Source: Cupriavidus pauculus
GTDB taxonomy: Bacteria; Pseudomonadota; Gammaproteobacteria; Burkholderiales; Burkholderiaceae
Reading direction: 5' to 3'
Assembly (NCBI RefSeq): GCF_008693385.1
Contig: NZ_CP044065.1
Location: 1,240,001 to 1,304,000 of the forward strand
Length of the DNA: 64,000 nt
The translations under genes were made by a program, and so were the position numbers. Below are positions 52,817 to 61,834 of this stretch, piece by piece (within the stretch, counting starts at the first letter, position 1; each line of letters opens with the position of its first letter). The notes beneath the pieces were generated by a model, which made no database searches, had not been told where the DNA came from, and saw nothing but the letters and a program-made list of their open reading frames with translations.

Positions 52817-53983
52817 ATGTTCAACTTCAACCTGCATGCCCCCACCAAAGTCCTGTTCGGCAAGGACCAGATCGCGGGCATCGCCGCGGAAATCCCGGCG
52901 AACGCCCGCGTGCTGATCACGTACGGCGGTGGCAGCATCAAGCGGAATGGCGTGCTGGAAGCCGTGCGCAAGGCACTCGGCGACCGCGTCGTCTTCGAAT
53001 TCGGCGGCATCGAAACGAACCCCGATTACGCCACGCTGATGCAGGCCGTGGAACTCGGCCTCGCGGAAAAAGTGGACTTCGTGCTGTCAGTCGGCGGCGG
53101 CTCCGTGGCCGATGGCACGAAGTTCATCGTGGCCGCCATGCACTACGACGGCGACGCGTGGGACATCCTCGCCAAGCGTGGCACCGGTGCCCAGAAGATC
53201 AAATCGGCCGTGCCGTTCGGCGTGGTGCTCACGCTCCCGGCCACGGGTTCAGAGATGAACGCCGGCGCCGTGATCAGCCGCCGGGAGACCGGCGACAAGC
53301 TCGACTTCCACTCGCCGCACTGCTTCCCGCGCTTCGCGGTGCTCGACCCCGTGACGACGTTCACGCTGCCGGCACGCCAGACCACCAACGGCGTGGTCGA
53401 TGCGTTCGTCCACACGACCGAGCAATACCTGACCTATCCGGTGAACGCCAAGGTGCAGGACCGTATGGCCGAAGGCATCCTGCAGACGCTGATCGAGGAT
53501 GGTCCGAAGGTGCTGGCCGACGGCGAGGACTACGACGCGCGCGCCAACATCATGTGGGCGGCCACCATGGCGCTGAACGGCTTTATCGGCGCGGGCGTCC
53601 CGCAGGACTGGGCCACGCACATGATCGGCCACGAGATCACGGCCATGCACGGCCTGGACCACGCGCAAACGCTGGCCATCGTGCTGCCGTCTCTGCTGAA
53701 CGCCCGCCGCGATCAAAAGCGCGAGAAGCTGCTGCAATACGCGGAGCGCGTCTGGAACATCCGTGAGGGCAGCGAAGACGCGCGCATCACCGCGGCCATC
53801 GACGCCACCCGCGCGTTCTTCGAACGCATGGGCGCCCCGACGCGACTGTCCGCGTACGGCATCGACGGCAGCAGCATCGGCGACATCGTCGCCAAGCTCG
53901 GCGAGCACGGCATGACCGCGCTGGGCGAGCATGGCGACATCTCGCTGGAGGTCAGCCGCAAGGTGTTGCAGGCGGCGGTGTAA
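52817..53983 (+). CDS. yqhD: YqhD-type iron/zinc alcohol dehydrogenase
   Basis: The 388-residue protein matches the length of YqhD, an NADPH-dependent aldehyde reductase of the iron-containing ADH family. It detoxifies aldehydes such as acrolein and malondialdehyde. Features are the NADP site VDFVLSVGGGSVADGTKF, LPATGSEMNAGAV, and metal ligands NGVVDAFVHTTEQY (Asp, His) and IGHEITAMHGLDHAQ (two His). The ATG at 52817 has AAGGA upstream. It is convergent with mqo, 14 bp apart. Confidence 0.92.
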   Translation: MFNFNLHAPTKVLFGKDQIAGIAAEIPANARVLITYGGGSIKRNGVLEAVRKALGDRVVFEFGGIETNPDYATLMQAVELGLAEKVDFVLSVGGGSVADGTKFIVAAMHYDGDAWDILAKRGTGAQKIKSAVPFGVVLTLPATGSEMNAGAVISRRETGDKLDFHSPHCFPRFAVLDPVTTFTLPARQTTNGVVDAFVHTTEQYLTYPVNAKVQDRMAEGILQTLIEDGPKVLADGEDYDARANIMWAATMALNGFIGAGVPQDWATHMIGHEITAMHGLDHAQTLAIVLPSLLNARRDQKREKLLQYAERVWNIREGSEDARITAAIDATRAFFERMGAPTRLSAYGIDGSSIGDIVAKLGEHGMTALGEHGDISLEVSRKVLQAAV

Positions 53984-53997
53984 GGCGACTGCGGCCC

Positions 53998-55713
53998 TTA
54001 CAGCGCGATATCCGGCACCTTCTTCACCACCCCGGGGTTCGCCATCGGGGTGGTGGCGGGGACGATGCCGTCGAGGCTCGGCGGTGCGATGGCCAGTTGC
54101 AGCGTTTCCGCCGTGGTCGCCCATTCCGTCGCCAGCATCTGCGGATTCTCGTTGAGCTTCTTGCCGTAGCTCGGCACGATCTCGCGAATCTTCTGCTGCC
54201 ACGCCGGCGTCTTCATCTGCTCGGGGAACACGCGCTCCAGCAGCGACAGCATGATCGCCGGGGACGTCGAGCCGCCCGGCGATGCGCCCAGCAGCGCCGA
54301 TACCGAACGGTCGGCGGACACCACGACCTCGGTGCCAAGCTTCAGTACGCCGCCTTTCTCGGGATCGTTCTTGATGATCTGCACGCGCTGGCCCGCTTCC
54401 CACAGGCGCCAGTCCTCGTCCTTCGCCTCGGGCATGTAATGGCGCAATGCCGCCATCTTTTCCTCGCGTGACAGCGCCAGCTGCTGCGCAAGGTATTTCA
54501 CGAGCGCGAACTCGTGAACGCCGACCTGCAACTGCGGCACGATGTTCGACGGGGTTGCCGCCTTGGGCAGGTCGAAGTACGAGCCGTTCTTGAGGAACTT
54601 GCTGGACCACGTGGCAAACGGTCCGAACAGGATCACGCGCTTGCCGTCGAGCACGCGCGTATCCAGATGGGGCACCGACATCGGGGGCGAGCCCGTATCC
54701 GCCAGGCCGTAGACCTTGGCCAGATGGCGTGCCGCGAGCTCGGGCTTGTCGGTGACCAGGAACTCGCCACCCACGGGGAAGCCGCCATACTGCTTCGCTT
54801 CGGGAATGCCCGACAGCTGCAGCAGCGGCAGTGCCGCGCCGCCCGCGCCGATAAACACGTTGCGCGCATCCACGGTCTGGATCTTCGTGCCGTCGTTCAC
54901 GTCGAACGCCGAGACACGCCATGTGCCATCGTCGTTGCGCGTGATCGAACGCACTTCATAGCCGGTGGTGACCTTCACGCCCGACTTGGCGGTCAGGTGC
55001 TTGTAGAACTGGCGCGTGATCTCGCCCAGATTGACGTCGGTGCCGAGCGGCGAGCGCGTGGCCGTGACCACTTCGTCGGGCTTGCGGCCTTCCATCATGA
55101 TGGGAATCCACTCGGCGATCTTCGCCGGGTCCGTCGTCATCTCCATGCCGGCGAAAAGCGGGGAAGCCTTCAGCGCTTCGACGCGCTTGCGGATGAACTC
55201 GCGATTCTCCTGTCCGAAGACAAGATTCATATGCGGCGTGGAGTTGATGAATTCGCGCGGATTGCCCAGCACGCCCTTCCGGACCTGATGCGCCCAGAAC
55301 TGGCGGGAGATCTGGAAGTTCTCGTTGATATTGATGGCCTGGGCGATATGAACGTTGCCTTTGTCGTCCATCGGCGTGTAGTTCAGCTCGCACAGCGCGG
55401 AGTGGCCGGTGCCAGCGTTGTTCCAGCCGTTGGAGCTTTCTTCGGCCACCTTGTCCAGGCGCTCGAACACTTCGCACGTCCAGTTCGGCTCCAGTTCCTT
55501 CAGATAGACGCCGAGCGTCGCGCTCATGATGCCGCCGCCGATCAGCAGCACATCGACGCTACGATCGGCCTTTGCGGCACGGTACTGGCTACCGAAAAAG
55601 TACGAATATCCGCCCCATACCGCCGCGGCGCCGATCGCTGCGCCAAGGAACTTCCGCCGGGTAAAAGGCTCACGGCCGCGCGTCGCGGCCGTGCTGTTGT
55701 CCGTCTGAGTCAT
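53998..55713 (-). CDS. mqo: Malate:quinone oxidoreductase with Tat-like signal
   Basis: MQO oxidises malate to oxaloacetate and feeds electrons to quinone. The protein has 571 residues from the ATG at 55713 (GTG at 55725 also possible). The FAD fold begins with VDVLLIGGGIMSATLGVYLK, and the family motifs SSNGWNNAGTGHSALCELNY and GASPGGSTSPAIMLSLLE are intact. The N-terminus carries FTRRKFLGAAIGAAAVW, a twin-arginine signal of the form SRRxFLK. That would export it across the membrane; most MQOs are cytosolic peripheral proteins. A -10-like TACAAT lies about 30 bp before the start. Confidence 0.93.
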   Translation of the reverse strand: MTQTDNSTAATRGREPFTRRKFLGAAIGAAAVWGGYSYFFGSQYRAAKADRSVDVLLIGGGIMSATLGVYLKELEPNWTCEVFERLDKVAEESSNGWNNAGTGHSALCELNYTPMDDKGNVHIAQAININENFQISRQFWAHQVRKGVLGNPREFINSTPHMNLVFGQENREFIRKRVEALKASPLFAGMEMTTDPAKIAEWIPIMMEGRKPDEVVTATRSPLGTDVNLGEITRQFYKHLTAKSGVKVTTGYEVRSITRNDDGTWRVSAFDVNDGTKIQTVDARNVFIGAGGAALPLLQLSGIPEAKQYGGFPVGGEFLVTDKPELAARHLAKVYGLADTGSPPMSVPHLDTRVLDGKRVILFGPFATWSSKFLKNGSYFDLPKAATPSNIVPQLQVGVHEFALVKYLAQQLALSREEKMAALRHYMPEAKDEDWRLWEAGQRVQIIKNDPEKGGVLKLGTEVVVSADRSVSALLGASPGGSTSPAIMLSLLERVFPEQMKTPAWQQKIREIVPSYGKKLNENPQMLATEWATTAETLQLAIAPPSLDGIVPATTPMANPGVVKKVPDIAL

Positions 55714-55742
55714 GGGGGGCTTCACTGTTCAAAGTTGCGCAG

Positions 55743-55782
55743 ATTGTACCCCACCACGAAGAAACGCTAGGTGAAAACCCTA
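55743..55782 (-). promoter_or_regulatory. Candidate mqo promoter and dyad
   Basis: On the minus strand TACAAT (55743-55748) is a good -10 candidate, but no clear -35 hexamer sits at the correct distance. At 55768-55782 the dyad TAGG-N7-CCTA lies in the position of an activator site. Both are weak on their own; together they suggest the mqo promoter. Confidence 0.35.
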
Positions 55783-55806
55783 ATAAGTGCCGCGTACGGC
55801 ATACGT

Positions 55807-56241
55807 TTATCGCTGCACCTTCGACCAATCGGGCAAACCATCGAGATCCGGGCGCATCGTCACGCTCTCCTGCTCGTTGGGATCGGTGCGCGAGATCAGC
55901 GCCACGCAGGGCTCGTCGGCGCTGAGGTTGTACGGCAGATGGGGCACCCCGGCGGGGATATAGAAGAAATCGCCAGCGTTCACGACCGCATGATGCTCGA
56001 GGCGGTCCCCATACCAGCAGCCCGAGGCACCGCTCATGCCGTAGATCGCGGTCTCGTGCTCGGCATGCATATGCGCCTTGGCGCGCGCGCCGGGCGGAAT
56101 CGTGGCCAGCTGGAAGTGGATATGCCGGGCGCCGACGGTCTCCGCGGAGATACCCACCGCGTAATGAAGGCCCTGCTTGCCGACGAATTCGGCACCGGGG
56201 CGGACGAGTTGGCAGGTGGGGGCGGTCTGATCCGAGGTCAT
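55807..56241 (-). CDS. Cupin-domain protein
   Basis: The 144-residue protein is a single cupin. Motif 1 is PPGARAKAHMHAEHETAIYG (His, His, Glu) and motif 2 is AGDFFYIPAGVPHLPYNL (His), so the metal site is complete. Such proteins are sugar isomerases, dioxygenases or sensors; length and lone context do not decide. It lies on the minus strand between mqo and the carbonic-anhydrase-like gene. Confidence 0.85.
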   Translation of the reverse strand: MTSDQTAPTCQLVRPGAEFVGKQGLHYAVGISAETVGARHIHFQLATIPPGARAKAHMHAEHETAIYGMSGASGCWYGDRLEHHAVVNAGDFFYIPAGVPHLPYNLSADEPCVALISRTDPNEQESVTMRPDLDGLPDWSKVQR

Positions 56242-56344
56242 GGCGATAAAAGCGGGCTATCGATGTTCCGAAAGTAGCCGACCGCAGGCCGGCAGCCTTT
56301 CAGGAAAAAACGCTTCGATAGCGGAAGAACGCTGCAAGCCGTCG

Positions 56345-56956
56345 TTACGGCGTATCGCGGTCCGCCGGAACGTCCCGCACCACCTCCGTCAGCTTGCCCG
56401 AGTTCATCTCGTAGAAGAACCCATAGAGCTTCACGTTCTTCGGCACGGCGGGACTCGCGCGCAGCAGCTTGACGTCATGCCGGATGGAGTCTTCGTAGTG
56501 CCCGATCGCGAGGCTGTCGTGATCGAACAGGCTCTCGATATCGGCGTGATGATGGTCATGAAACTCGCCGATCAGCGTGTCCGGCGTAAAGGCCGTGGCA
56601 CCGCAGAACGAGTGATGAACGACCACGACGTTCTGCACGCGGAAGAGGTAATCCATCGTGGCCACCGATTGCAGTGCCGCAATGGCTCTGCCGCCCGCGT
56701 TGGACACGGCAAACAACGTGCGCGTGTTGCCGATACGGTTGCCCGCCTCGTCGAGGATGTTCTCGCCCGGATAGACCTCGTCGCCGAAATAGTCGGCCAC
56801 CGCCTGCGGAATCTCCGCGGCGCGGGGATCGAAACAGTGGATCACGATGGTCTTCATCGGGATGAACTGGTTGAACCGGTCCGTGCTGTCCGGCGCGAAC
56901 CACGATGCATCGAACCACGGTTGCGTCCGGAATTCGTATTCGGAGAACTTCGTCAT
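56345..56956 (-). CDS. Beta-carbonic-anhydrase-like protein
   Basis: The 203-residue protein has the beta-class zinc ligands: HCFDPR (Cys41, Asp43, Arg45 giving the CxDxR dyad) and VHHSFCGA (His115, Cys118). Beta-carbonic anhydrases hydrate CO2. Overall the sequence is divergent from the housekeeping Can type (MTKFSEYEFRTQPWFDASWF at the N-terminus). The start at 56956 has GGAG upstream; an ATG at 56983 touches the stop of the HD gene. It forms a two-gene unit with the HD-domain gene, opposite a GlxA-type regulator. Confidence 0.8.
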   Translation of the reverse strand: MTKFSEYEFRTQPWFDASWFAPDSTDRFNQFIPMKTIVIHCFDPRAAEIPQAVADYFGDEVYPGENILDEAGNRIGNTRTLFAVSNAGGRAIAALQSVATMDYLFRVQNVVVVHHSFCGATAFTPDTLIGEFHDHHHADIESLFDHDSLAIGHYEDSIRHDVKLLRASPAVPKNVKLYGFFYEMNSGKLTEVVRDVPADRDTP

Positions 56957-56986
56957 GTTTTCACTCCACTCGTTGATGGTCATGCA

Positions 56987-57628
56987 TTAGCTTTCGAACG
57001 GCGCGTGGTCGAGCAGGTCGCACACATCCGGAATCGCGCAGTCATGCACGTGGCGCCGGCCGATATCGGCCAGCCCCGTGCCAATCGCGGTATGCGGCTT
57101 CTTCCTCACGACCTCCGCGAGCGCTTCCTGAAAGGCCGCCTTGAAACCAAGCCGCGGATAAAGCTGCAATACGTCATCGACGAGCGACGGCGCGAGCTCG
57201 TCGAGGTTCAGCCCCATCACGTCGATGTGCGCGCCCAGATTGACGAGCGCCACCTCGGGTTCGCGCCGGTCGGCGATGCCCGCGCTGGAATGCAGCGCGA
57301 TGGCATCCCAAACCAGTTGCGCCCGCGCATCGGCGTAGCCATTGGCACGCAAAAAGCGGCTGGCCGCATCGGCCCCGTCGACCTCGAATCGCTGGTCGGC
57401 CATGAAGTCTTCGGTCAATCCGAGGTCATGCAGCAGCGACGCGAGGTAGACCGCCTCCCGGTCATAGGACAGACCACGTTTGCGCCCCAGCAGCTCGGCG
57501 AACCACCATGTGCGATGGACATGGTTGAGCATGACGCGCGAATGCACGCGCTCGGCCAGGGCGGCGGCCTTGCGAGACAGTCCGGAGTCCGGGGCGATCA
57601 CGCCGCCGATCGTGGCAATGGTGTTCAC
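56987..57628 (-). CDS. HD-domain hydrolase, cyanamide-hydratase-like
   Basis: The 213-residue form starts with GTG at 57628; a TTG at 57661 would add 11 residues. The HD metal residues are visible: LNHVHRTWWFAELL (His36/38), LASLLHDLGLTEDF (His67, Asp68) and AIALHSSAGI (His113). The pattern looks like the HD family that includes fungal cyanamide hydratases, though most bacterial members are uncharacterised hydrolases. The stop lies 30 bp before the carbonic-anhydrase-like gene, so the two are likely co-transcribed. Both face away from a GlxA-type regulator. Confidence 0.75.
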   Translation of the reverse strand: MNTIATIGGVIAPDSGLSRKAAALAERVHSRVMLNHVHRTWWFAELLGRKRGLSYDREAVYLASLLHDLGLTEDFMADQRFEVDGADAASRFLRANGYADARAQLVWDAIALHSSAGIADRREPEVALVNLGAHIDVMGLNLDELAPSLVDDVLQLYPRLGFKAAFQEALAEVVRKKPHTAIGTGLADIGRRHVHDCAIPDVCDLLDHAPFES

Positions 57629-57682
57629 GGTTGACGCTCGATACGAATTTGATGAGAGCAAGTGTAGGCATGCCCGTCATGA

Positions 57683-57711
57683 CACAAATGACTGTTTTCG
57701 GTCGATTTGTG
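57683..57711. promoter_or_regulatory. Inverted repeat in the HD gene / GlxA regulator divergent promoter
   Basis: CACAAAT (57683-57689) and ATTTGTG (57705-57711) are perfect inverted arms with a 15-bp spacer; centres are 22 bp apart, about two helical turns. The site is in the 119-bp gap between the divergent HD and GlxA-type genes, ending 36 bp before the regulator's ATG. It is a good operator candidate for the regulator. Confidence 0.55.
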
Positions 57712-57747
57712 CCAGAATGAAAACCCTTCGTCGCCACCCGCTTCAAC

Positions 57748-58749
57748 ATGCCGTCCCCAGCACAACCCAGACGCGTGGTCATCCTCGGCCTGCCACCCGT
57801 GGATGCACTGGACGTGATCGGCCCGGCGGAGGTCTTCGCCAACGCGAACCGCATCCATCACGCCAGGAAGCCGCCATACGTGCTCGAGCTCGTCTCCGCG
57901 AACGACGAGACACGCGTGGAGAGCGAAACGGGCATCGCGCTGTTGGGCCACCGAACGCTGGATCAGGAGCGCAGGGCCGCCAGGCCGATCGACACCCTGA
58001 TCGTCGCCACGGGATTCAGCGCGATCGGCGCCGCCGACCCCGCGACGATTGCATGGATCCAGAAGCGGGCAACAACGGTGCGCCGCATGTGCGCCATCTG
58101 CGTCGGCGCTTTCGCGCTGGCCGAGGCCGGCCTGCTCGACGGCCGCAAGGCCACGACGCACTGGGGCGCCGCACAGCGGCTGGCCGAGCGGTATCCCAAG
58201 GTCGACGTAGACCCCACGCCCATCTGGATCAAGGACGGCAACGTCTACACCTCGGCCGGGGTCTCGGCCGGCATCGATCTCGCCCTCGCGCTGGTGGCCG
58301 AGGACCTTGGCGACGAGATCGCACTGGCCATCGCCAAAGAGCTCGTGCTCTATCTGCGCCGCCCAGGCGGGCAGGCCCAGTTCAGCACCACGCTGCGCTC
58401 GCAGAACACACCGGGCTCGACTCTGGAACGGCTCTGCCGCTGGATTGCGGAGAACCTGAACGCGGACTTGAGCGTGGAAGCGCTAGCCAGCCGGTCCGCC
58501 ATGAGCGTGCGGACCCTGATCCGGCTGTTCCAGCGGGAGCTGAACACCACGCCGGCACGGTATGTGGAAGAAGTCCGCATCGAGGCCATCCGCCGGGCGC
58601 TGGAGATGGGCGGCAGAACGATCGAGGACATCGCGCGGCGCCATGGCTACCAGAGCGTGGACGTATTGCGCAAGGCGTTTATCCGGCGCGTGGGCATCAG
58701 CCCGAGGGACTATCTCAAGCGCTTCACGTCGGAGCCGGCGTCTGGCTGA
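57748..58749 (+). CDS. GlxA-type AraC family regulator (DJ-1/PfpI plus HTH)
   Basis: The 333-residue protein has an N-terminal DJ-1/PfpI-like domain (RRVVILGLPPVDALDVIGPA, MCAICVGAFALAEAGLLDG, THWG) and a C-terminal AraC pair of helix-turn-helix motifs (LSVEALASRSAMSVRTLIR and IEDIARRHGYQSVDVLRKAF). GlxA-type regulators usually sense small nitrogen compounds or metabolites. It is divergent from the HD and carbonic-anhydrase-like genes and probably controls them. Confidence 0.9.
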   Translation: MPSPAQPRRVVILGLPPVDALDVIGPAEVFANANRIHHARKPPYVLELVSANDETRVESETGIALLGHRTLDQERRAARPIDTLIVATGFSAIGAADPATIAWIQKRATTVRRMCAICVGAFALAEAGLLDGRKATTHWGAAQRLAERYPKVDVDPTPIWIKDGNVYTSAGVSAGIDLALALVAEDLGDEIALAIAKELVLYLRRPGGQAQFSTTLRSQNTPGSTLERLCRWIAENLNADLSVEALASRSAMSVRTLIRLFQRELNTTPARYVEEVRIEAIRRALEMGGRTIEDIARRHGYQSVDVLRKAFIRRVGISPRDYLKRFTSEPASG

Positions 58750-58783
58750 CGTGCTGCACCGCACCGCGCAAATTTGTTCGCGC

Positions 58784-58815
58784 GGGGTAGAGCCGGGGTG
58801 GAGCCGGGATAGAGC
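58784..58815 (+). repeat. Three 11-bp tandem repeats downstream of the GlxA-type gene
   Basis: GGGGTAGAGCC, GGGGTGGAGCC and GGGATAGAGC follow one another between the GlxA-type gene and the secreted MBL gene. The rest of this 278-bp gap holds no gene that I can support. Confidence 0.6.
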
Positions 58816-59027
58816 AATCGACGCGCCACCGCGCTCTCCACATCCCCATCCCCGAGAAAGGCCGCCCTCCGAATGCGGCCAAGGTAATGACAGTGCACTG
58901 AACCTGCACTGCACCAATTCATGACGCGACGTAATGTCCATACGTTTGCGAATCAGCGTTCGATTCCTATGCTTCGTACCGCGAGCAAACCAACGGCTCG
59001 CGGGACGTTCTTTCAAGGAGACAAGCG

Positions 59028-60224
59028 ATGAGAGCATTCCAGCTTGGACTGATTGGCGCGGCTATCATGGCGGCGATTTTTCCTTCCATCGGGGTAGCGC
59101 AGGGCAACGACGACGCGTCGTCGTTCCGACGAGGAAACTCCGCGCAGCTGGCCGCGATGGTTAAGGCGCGACAGCATTTCTTCGGCCCCGAGAATGTCGA
59201 CGAGCGGACCGGCAAGGTCCGCGAAGACAAGGTCATCTTCTCGTGGTTCAGCGTGGCGTCGTTCGCCGTGGCCGCGAAAGGCCGCGTCTTCCTGCTCGAC
59301 TCGTACATCTATCGGCTCGCGGACAAGCGCGCCTACGTCCCGGCGACCGTGCAGGATCTGGTCGACGTCCGTCCCGAATTCATCTTCCTCGGGCACGGTC
59401 ATGGCGACCATGCCGACAACGCCGCCTATATCGCGAAGCTCACGGGCGCCACGATCTACGGTGCCGCGGAGCACTGCGATGCCATGAAGGGCGACGCCGC
59501 GCGCATCTTCGGCGCGGGCACCACCGTCAAGTGCGAGGCCATCACGACGGCCGGTTCCGCGCCGGGCGCCGAGGTCAAGACGCTGCGGCCGCTCGCGCCG
59601 GATCTCTGCATCACCGCATGGAAGCACGTCCATTCCGCGACGGTGCCCGTGGACCCCGCCTACCCGCCGAATCCGATCAACCCCGTGCGCGACCCGCGCG
59701 TGGACACGCTGTTCCCACCGAATCCCGCGCCCGCGCTCGATACGCGTACCAACGCGGGCGTAGGCGGCCCGATTCCGATCATGTACCAGTTCACGGTCGG
59801 CGGATCGGACTTCACGTTCACATGGCACGACACGGCCGGTCCGCTGAAGGAGCAGGCACCGGCGTTGCTGCAATTCTTCACCACACTGCCGAAGACCGAC
59901 GTCGAACTCGGCGCGGGCGTGAGTATCGGCGAAGCGAATAATGGCGTGCGCGATATCACGATGTATATCCAGGCGTTGCAGCCCAAGGTCTTCTTTATGG
60001 ACCACACCGATAACTTCAATATTGGCGCATCGATGTTCTATCTGCAGGCCATTCAGCGACAATTCGATATCTTCAATATCCCCGTCGCCGATCGCCCGGA
60101 AATACGCGGCCTGCACGATCCGTACGACTATGTGAGACCGGGCCTGATGACCTTCAATTACCGCGACGACTACTGGCGCGATTCCCGCCGTGGCAATCGC
60201 CATAGCCGCTATTGCTCGGGTTAA
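59028..60224 (+). CDS. Secreted metallo-beta-lactamase-fold protein
   Basis: The 398-residue protein has a signal peptide (MRAFQLGLIGAAIMAAIFPS) ending near GVAQG. The MBL metal motif is FLGHGHGDHADN (His123, His125, Asp127, His128). Later metal-site candidates are WKHVHSAT and FMDHTDNF. The spacing of the later ligands differs from class B beta-lactamases, so a hydrolase other than a beta-lactamase is likely. The ATG at 59028 has AAGGAGAC upstream. The M20 peptidase gene follows 71 bp later, also exported. Confidence 0.85.
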   Translation: MRAFQLGLIGAAIMAAIFPSIGVAQGNDDASSFRRGNSAQLAAMVKARQHFFGPENVDERTGKVREDKVIFSWFSVASFAVAAKGRVFLLDSYIYRLADKRAYVPATVQDLVDVRPEFIFLGHGHGDHADNAAYIAKLTGATIYGAAEHCDAMKGDAARIFGAGTTVKCEAITTAGSAPGAEVKTLRPLAPDLCITAWKHVHSATVPVDPAYPPNPINPVRDPRVDTLFPPNPAPALDTRTNAGVGGPIPIMYQFTVGGSDFTFTWHDTAGPLKEQAPALLQFFTTLPKTDVELGAGVSIGEANNGVRDITMYIQALQPKVFFMDHTDNFNIGASMFYLQAIQRQFDIFNIPVADRPEIRGLHDPYDYVRPGLMTFNYRDDYWRDSRRGNRHSRYCSG

Positions 60225-60295
60225 AGATCTGACGCGGCTTCGCATCGGGCGGATTTGGCCTTATGCTTCCATGGCTTACCACGACAAGGAAGATA

Positions 60296-61834
60296 ATGAG
60301 AGCCAAATCCGCCCGCCAGATCGGCATGCTGGTCGCCACGTCATGCATGACCATCGGCGCCGTGCAGGCCGCAGCCCTGACACCAGAAGCCGCACAGACC
60401 CAGGCCGCGGCCAGCTACAAGGAATATCTGGACCTGCTGAGCATCCCCAACGATTCGATCGTCCCCGAGGATATCCAGCGCAACGTCGCGTGGCTCGAAC
60501 AGGCGTTCAGGAAGCGCGGCTTCACGACGCAATCGCTCGACAACGACGGCAAGCCGATGCTGTTCGCCGAGTATCCCGGCAAGCAAGCCAATCGCAAGAC
60601 GGTCCTGTTCTATATGCACCTGGACGGCCAACCGGTCATCCCGTCGCAATGGCAACAGAAGAGCCCGTGGACGCCGGTGCTGAAGCAGAAGGGCGCCAAT
60701 GGCAACTGGGAAGAGATCGACACCAGCAAGCTGTTCTCGGGCACGGTGGACCCCGAATGGCGCGTCTTCGGCCGCTCGTCTTCCGATGACAAGGGCCCCA
60801 TCATGATGATGCTGGCCGCGATCGACGCGCTGAAGGGCGCCAACGGCCAGCCGGCCGTGAACGTCAAGGTCATTCTCGACAGCGAGGAAGAAAAGGGTTC
60901 CCCGTCGATCGCCAAGGTCATGAAGGCCCACCGAGACCTGCTGGCCTGCGACGCCATCGTGATCCACGACGGCCCGATGCATGCCACGAACCGCCCCACG
61001 CTGGTGTTCGGCAACCGCGGCGCCGCCAAGGCCAGGCTGGTCGTCTACGGCCCGAAGTCGCCGCTGCACAGCGGCCACTACGGCAACTACGCGCCCAACC
61101 CCGCGCAGCGCCTGGCCACGCTGCTGGCCTCGATGAAGGACGACACGGGCCGCGTCACGATTCCGGGCTACTACAGCAAGGTCAAGCTCGGCGAAGCCGA
61201 ACGCAAGATCATGGCCGCCGTACCCGACGACGAGGCCGCCCTGAAGCGCCGCCTCGGCATCGCGCAGACGGACAAGGTCGGCAAGAACTATCAAGAGGCG
61301 ATGCAATACCCCTCGCTGAACGTCCGCGGCATGGCCGCAGCGGCGATCGGCGACAAGGTTGCCAACATCGTCCCGGACAAGGCCGAAGCCGAACTGGACC
61401 TCCGCACGACGCCCGATTCCGACGCCGCCTACCTCGGCAAGCTGGTGGAGCAGCATATCGTGAAGCAGGGCTACCACCTCGTCTCGGGCACACCGACCGA
61501 CGAAGACCGCGCAAAATACGACAAGCTGGCGAGCTTCACGTATCAGAGCGAAGGCGGCAACGCGGCCGGATCGCCAATCGATTCCGGCGTGGCCAAGTGG
61601 GCGTACGCGGCGTTGACGGGAACGTTCGGCACCCACCCCGATCCGGTGCGAATCCGGATGATGGGCGGGACGGTGCCGACGGCGGAGATCGTCGAGGTCC
61701 TGAAGGTGCCGTTCGTGATCGTGCCTTTGGTGAACGCGGACAACAACCAGCATGCGGCGAACGAGAACTTGCGGCTCGGGAATTATTCGAGTGGGGTGAG
61801 GACGATGTATGGGCTGCTGACGGAAGGGTTCTAG
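60296..61834 (+). CDS. Exported M20-family metallopeptidase
   Basis: The 512-residue protein starts at the ATG at 60296 (AAGGAAG upstream) with a signal peptide ending at about VQAAAL. M20 dizinc residues are seen in FYMHLDGQPV (His, Asp), GRSSSDDKGP (Asp), DSEEEKGSP (Glu, Glu), and a late His in NNQHAANENL. A dimerisation-type insert lies in the middle (SGHYGNYAPNPAQR). M20 enzymes are carboxypeptidases, dipeptidases or aminoacylases; export suggests peptide scavenging. Its stop overlaps that of the YitT gene by 4 bp. Confidence 0.9.
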   Translation: MRAKSARQIGMLVATSCMTIGAVQAAALTPEAAQTQAAASYKEYLDLLSIPNDSIVPEDIQRNVAWLEQAFRKRGFTTQSLDNDGKPMLFAEYPGKQANRKTVLFYMHLDGQPVIPSQWQQKSPWTPVLKQKGANGNWEEIDTSKLFSGTVDPEWRVFGRSSSDDKGPIMMMLAAIDALKGANGQPAVNVKVILDSEEEKGSPSIAKVMKAHRDLLACDAIVIHDGPMHATNRPTLVFGNRGAAKARLVVYGPKSPLHSGHYGNYAPNPAQRLATLLASMKDDTGRVTIPGYYSKVKLGEAERKIMAAVPDDEAALKRRLGIAQTDKVGKNYQEAMQYPSLNVRGMAAAAIGDKVANIVPDKAEAELDLRTTPDSDAAYLGKLVEQHIVKQGYHLVSGTPTDEDRAKYDKLASFTYQSEGGNAAGSPIDSGVAKWAYAALTGTFGTHPDPVRIRMMGGTVPTAEIVEVLKVPFVIVPLVNADNNQHAANENLRLGNYSSGVRTMYGLLTEGF

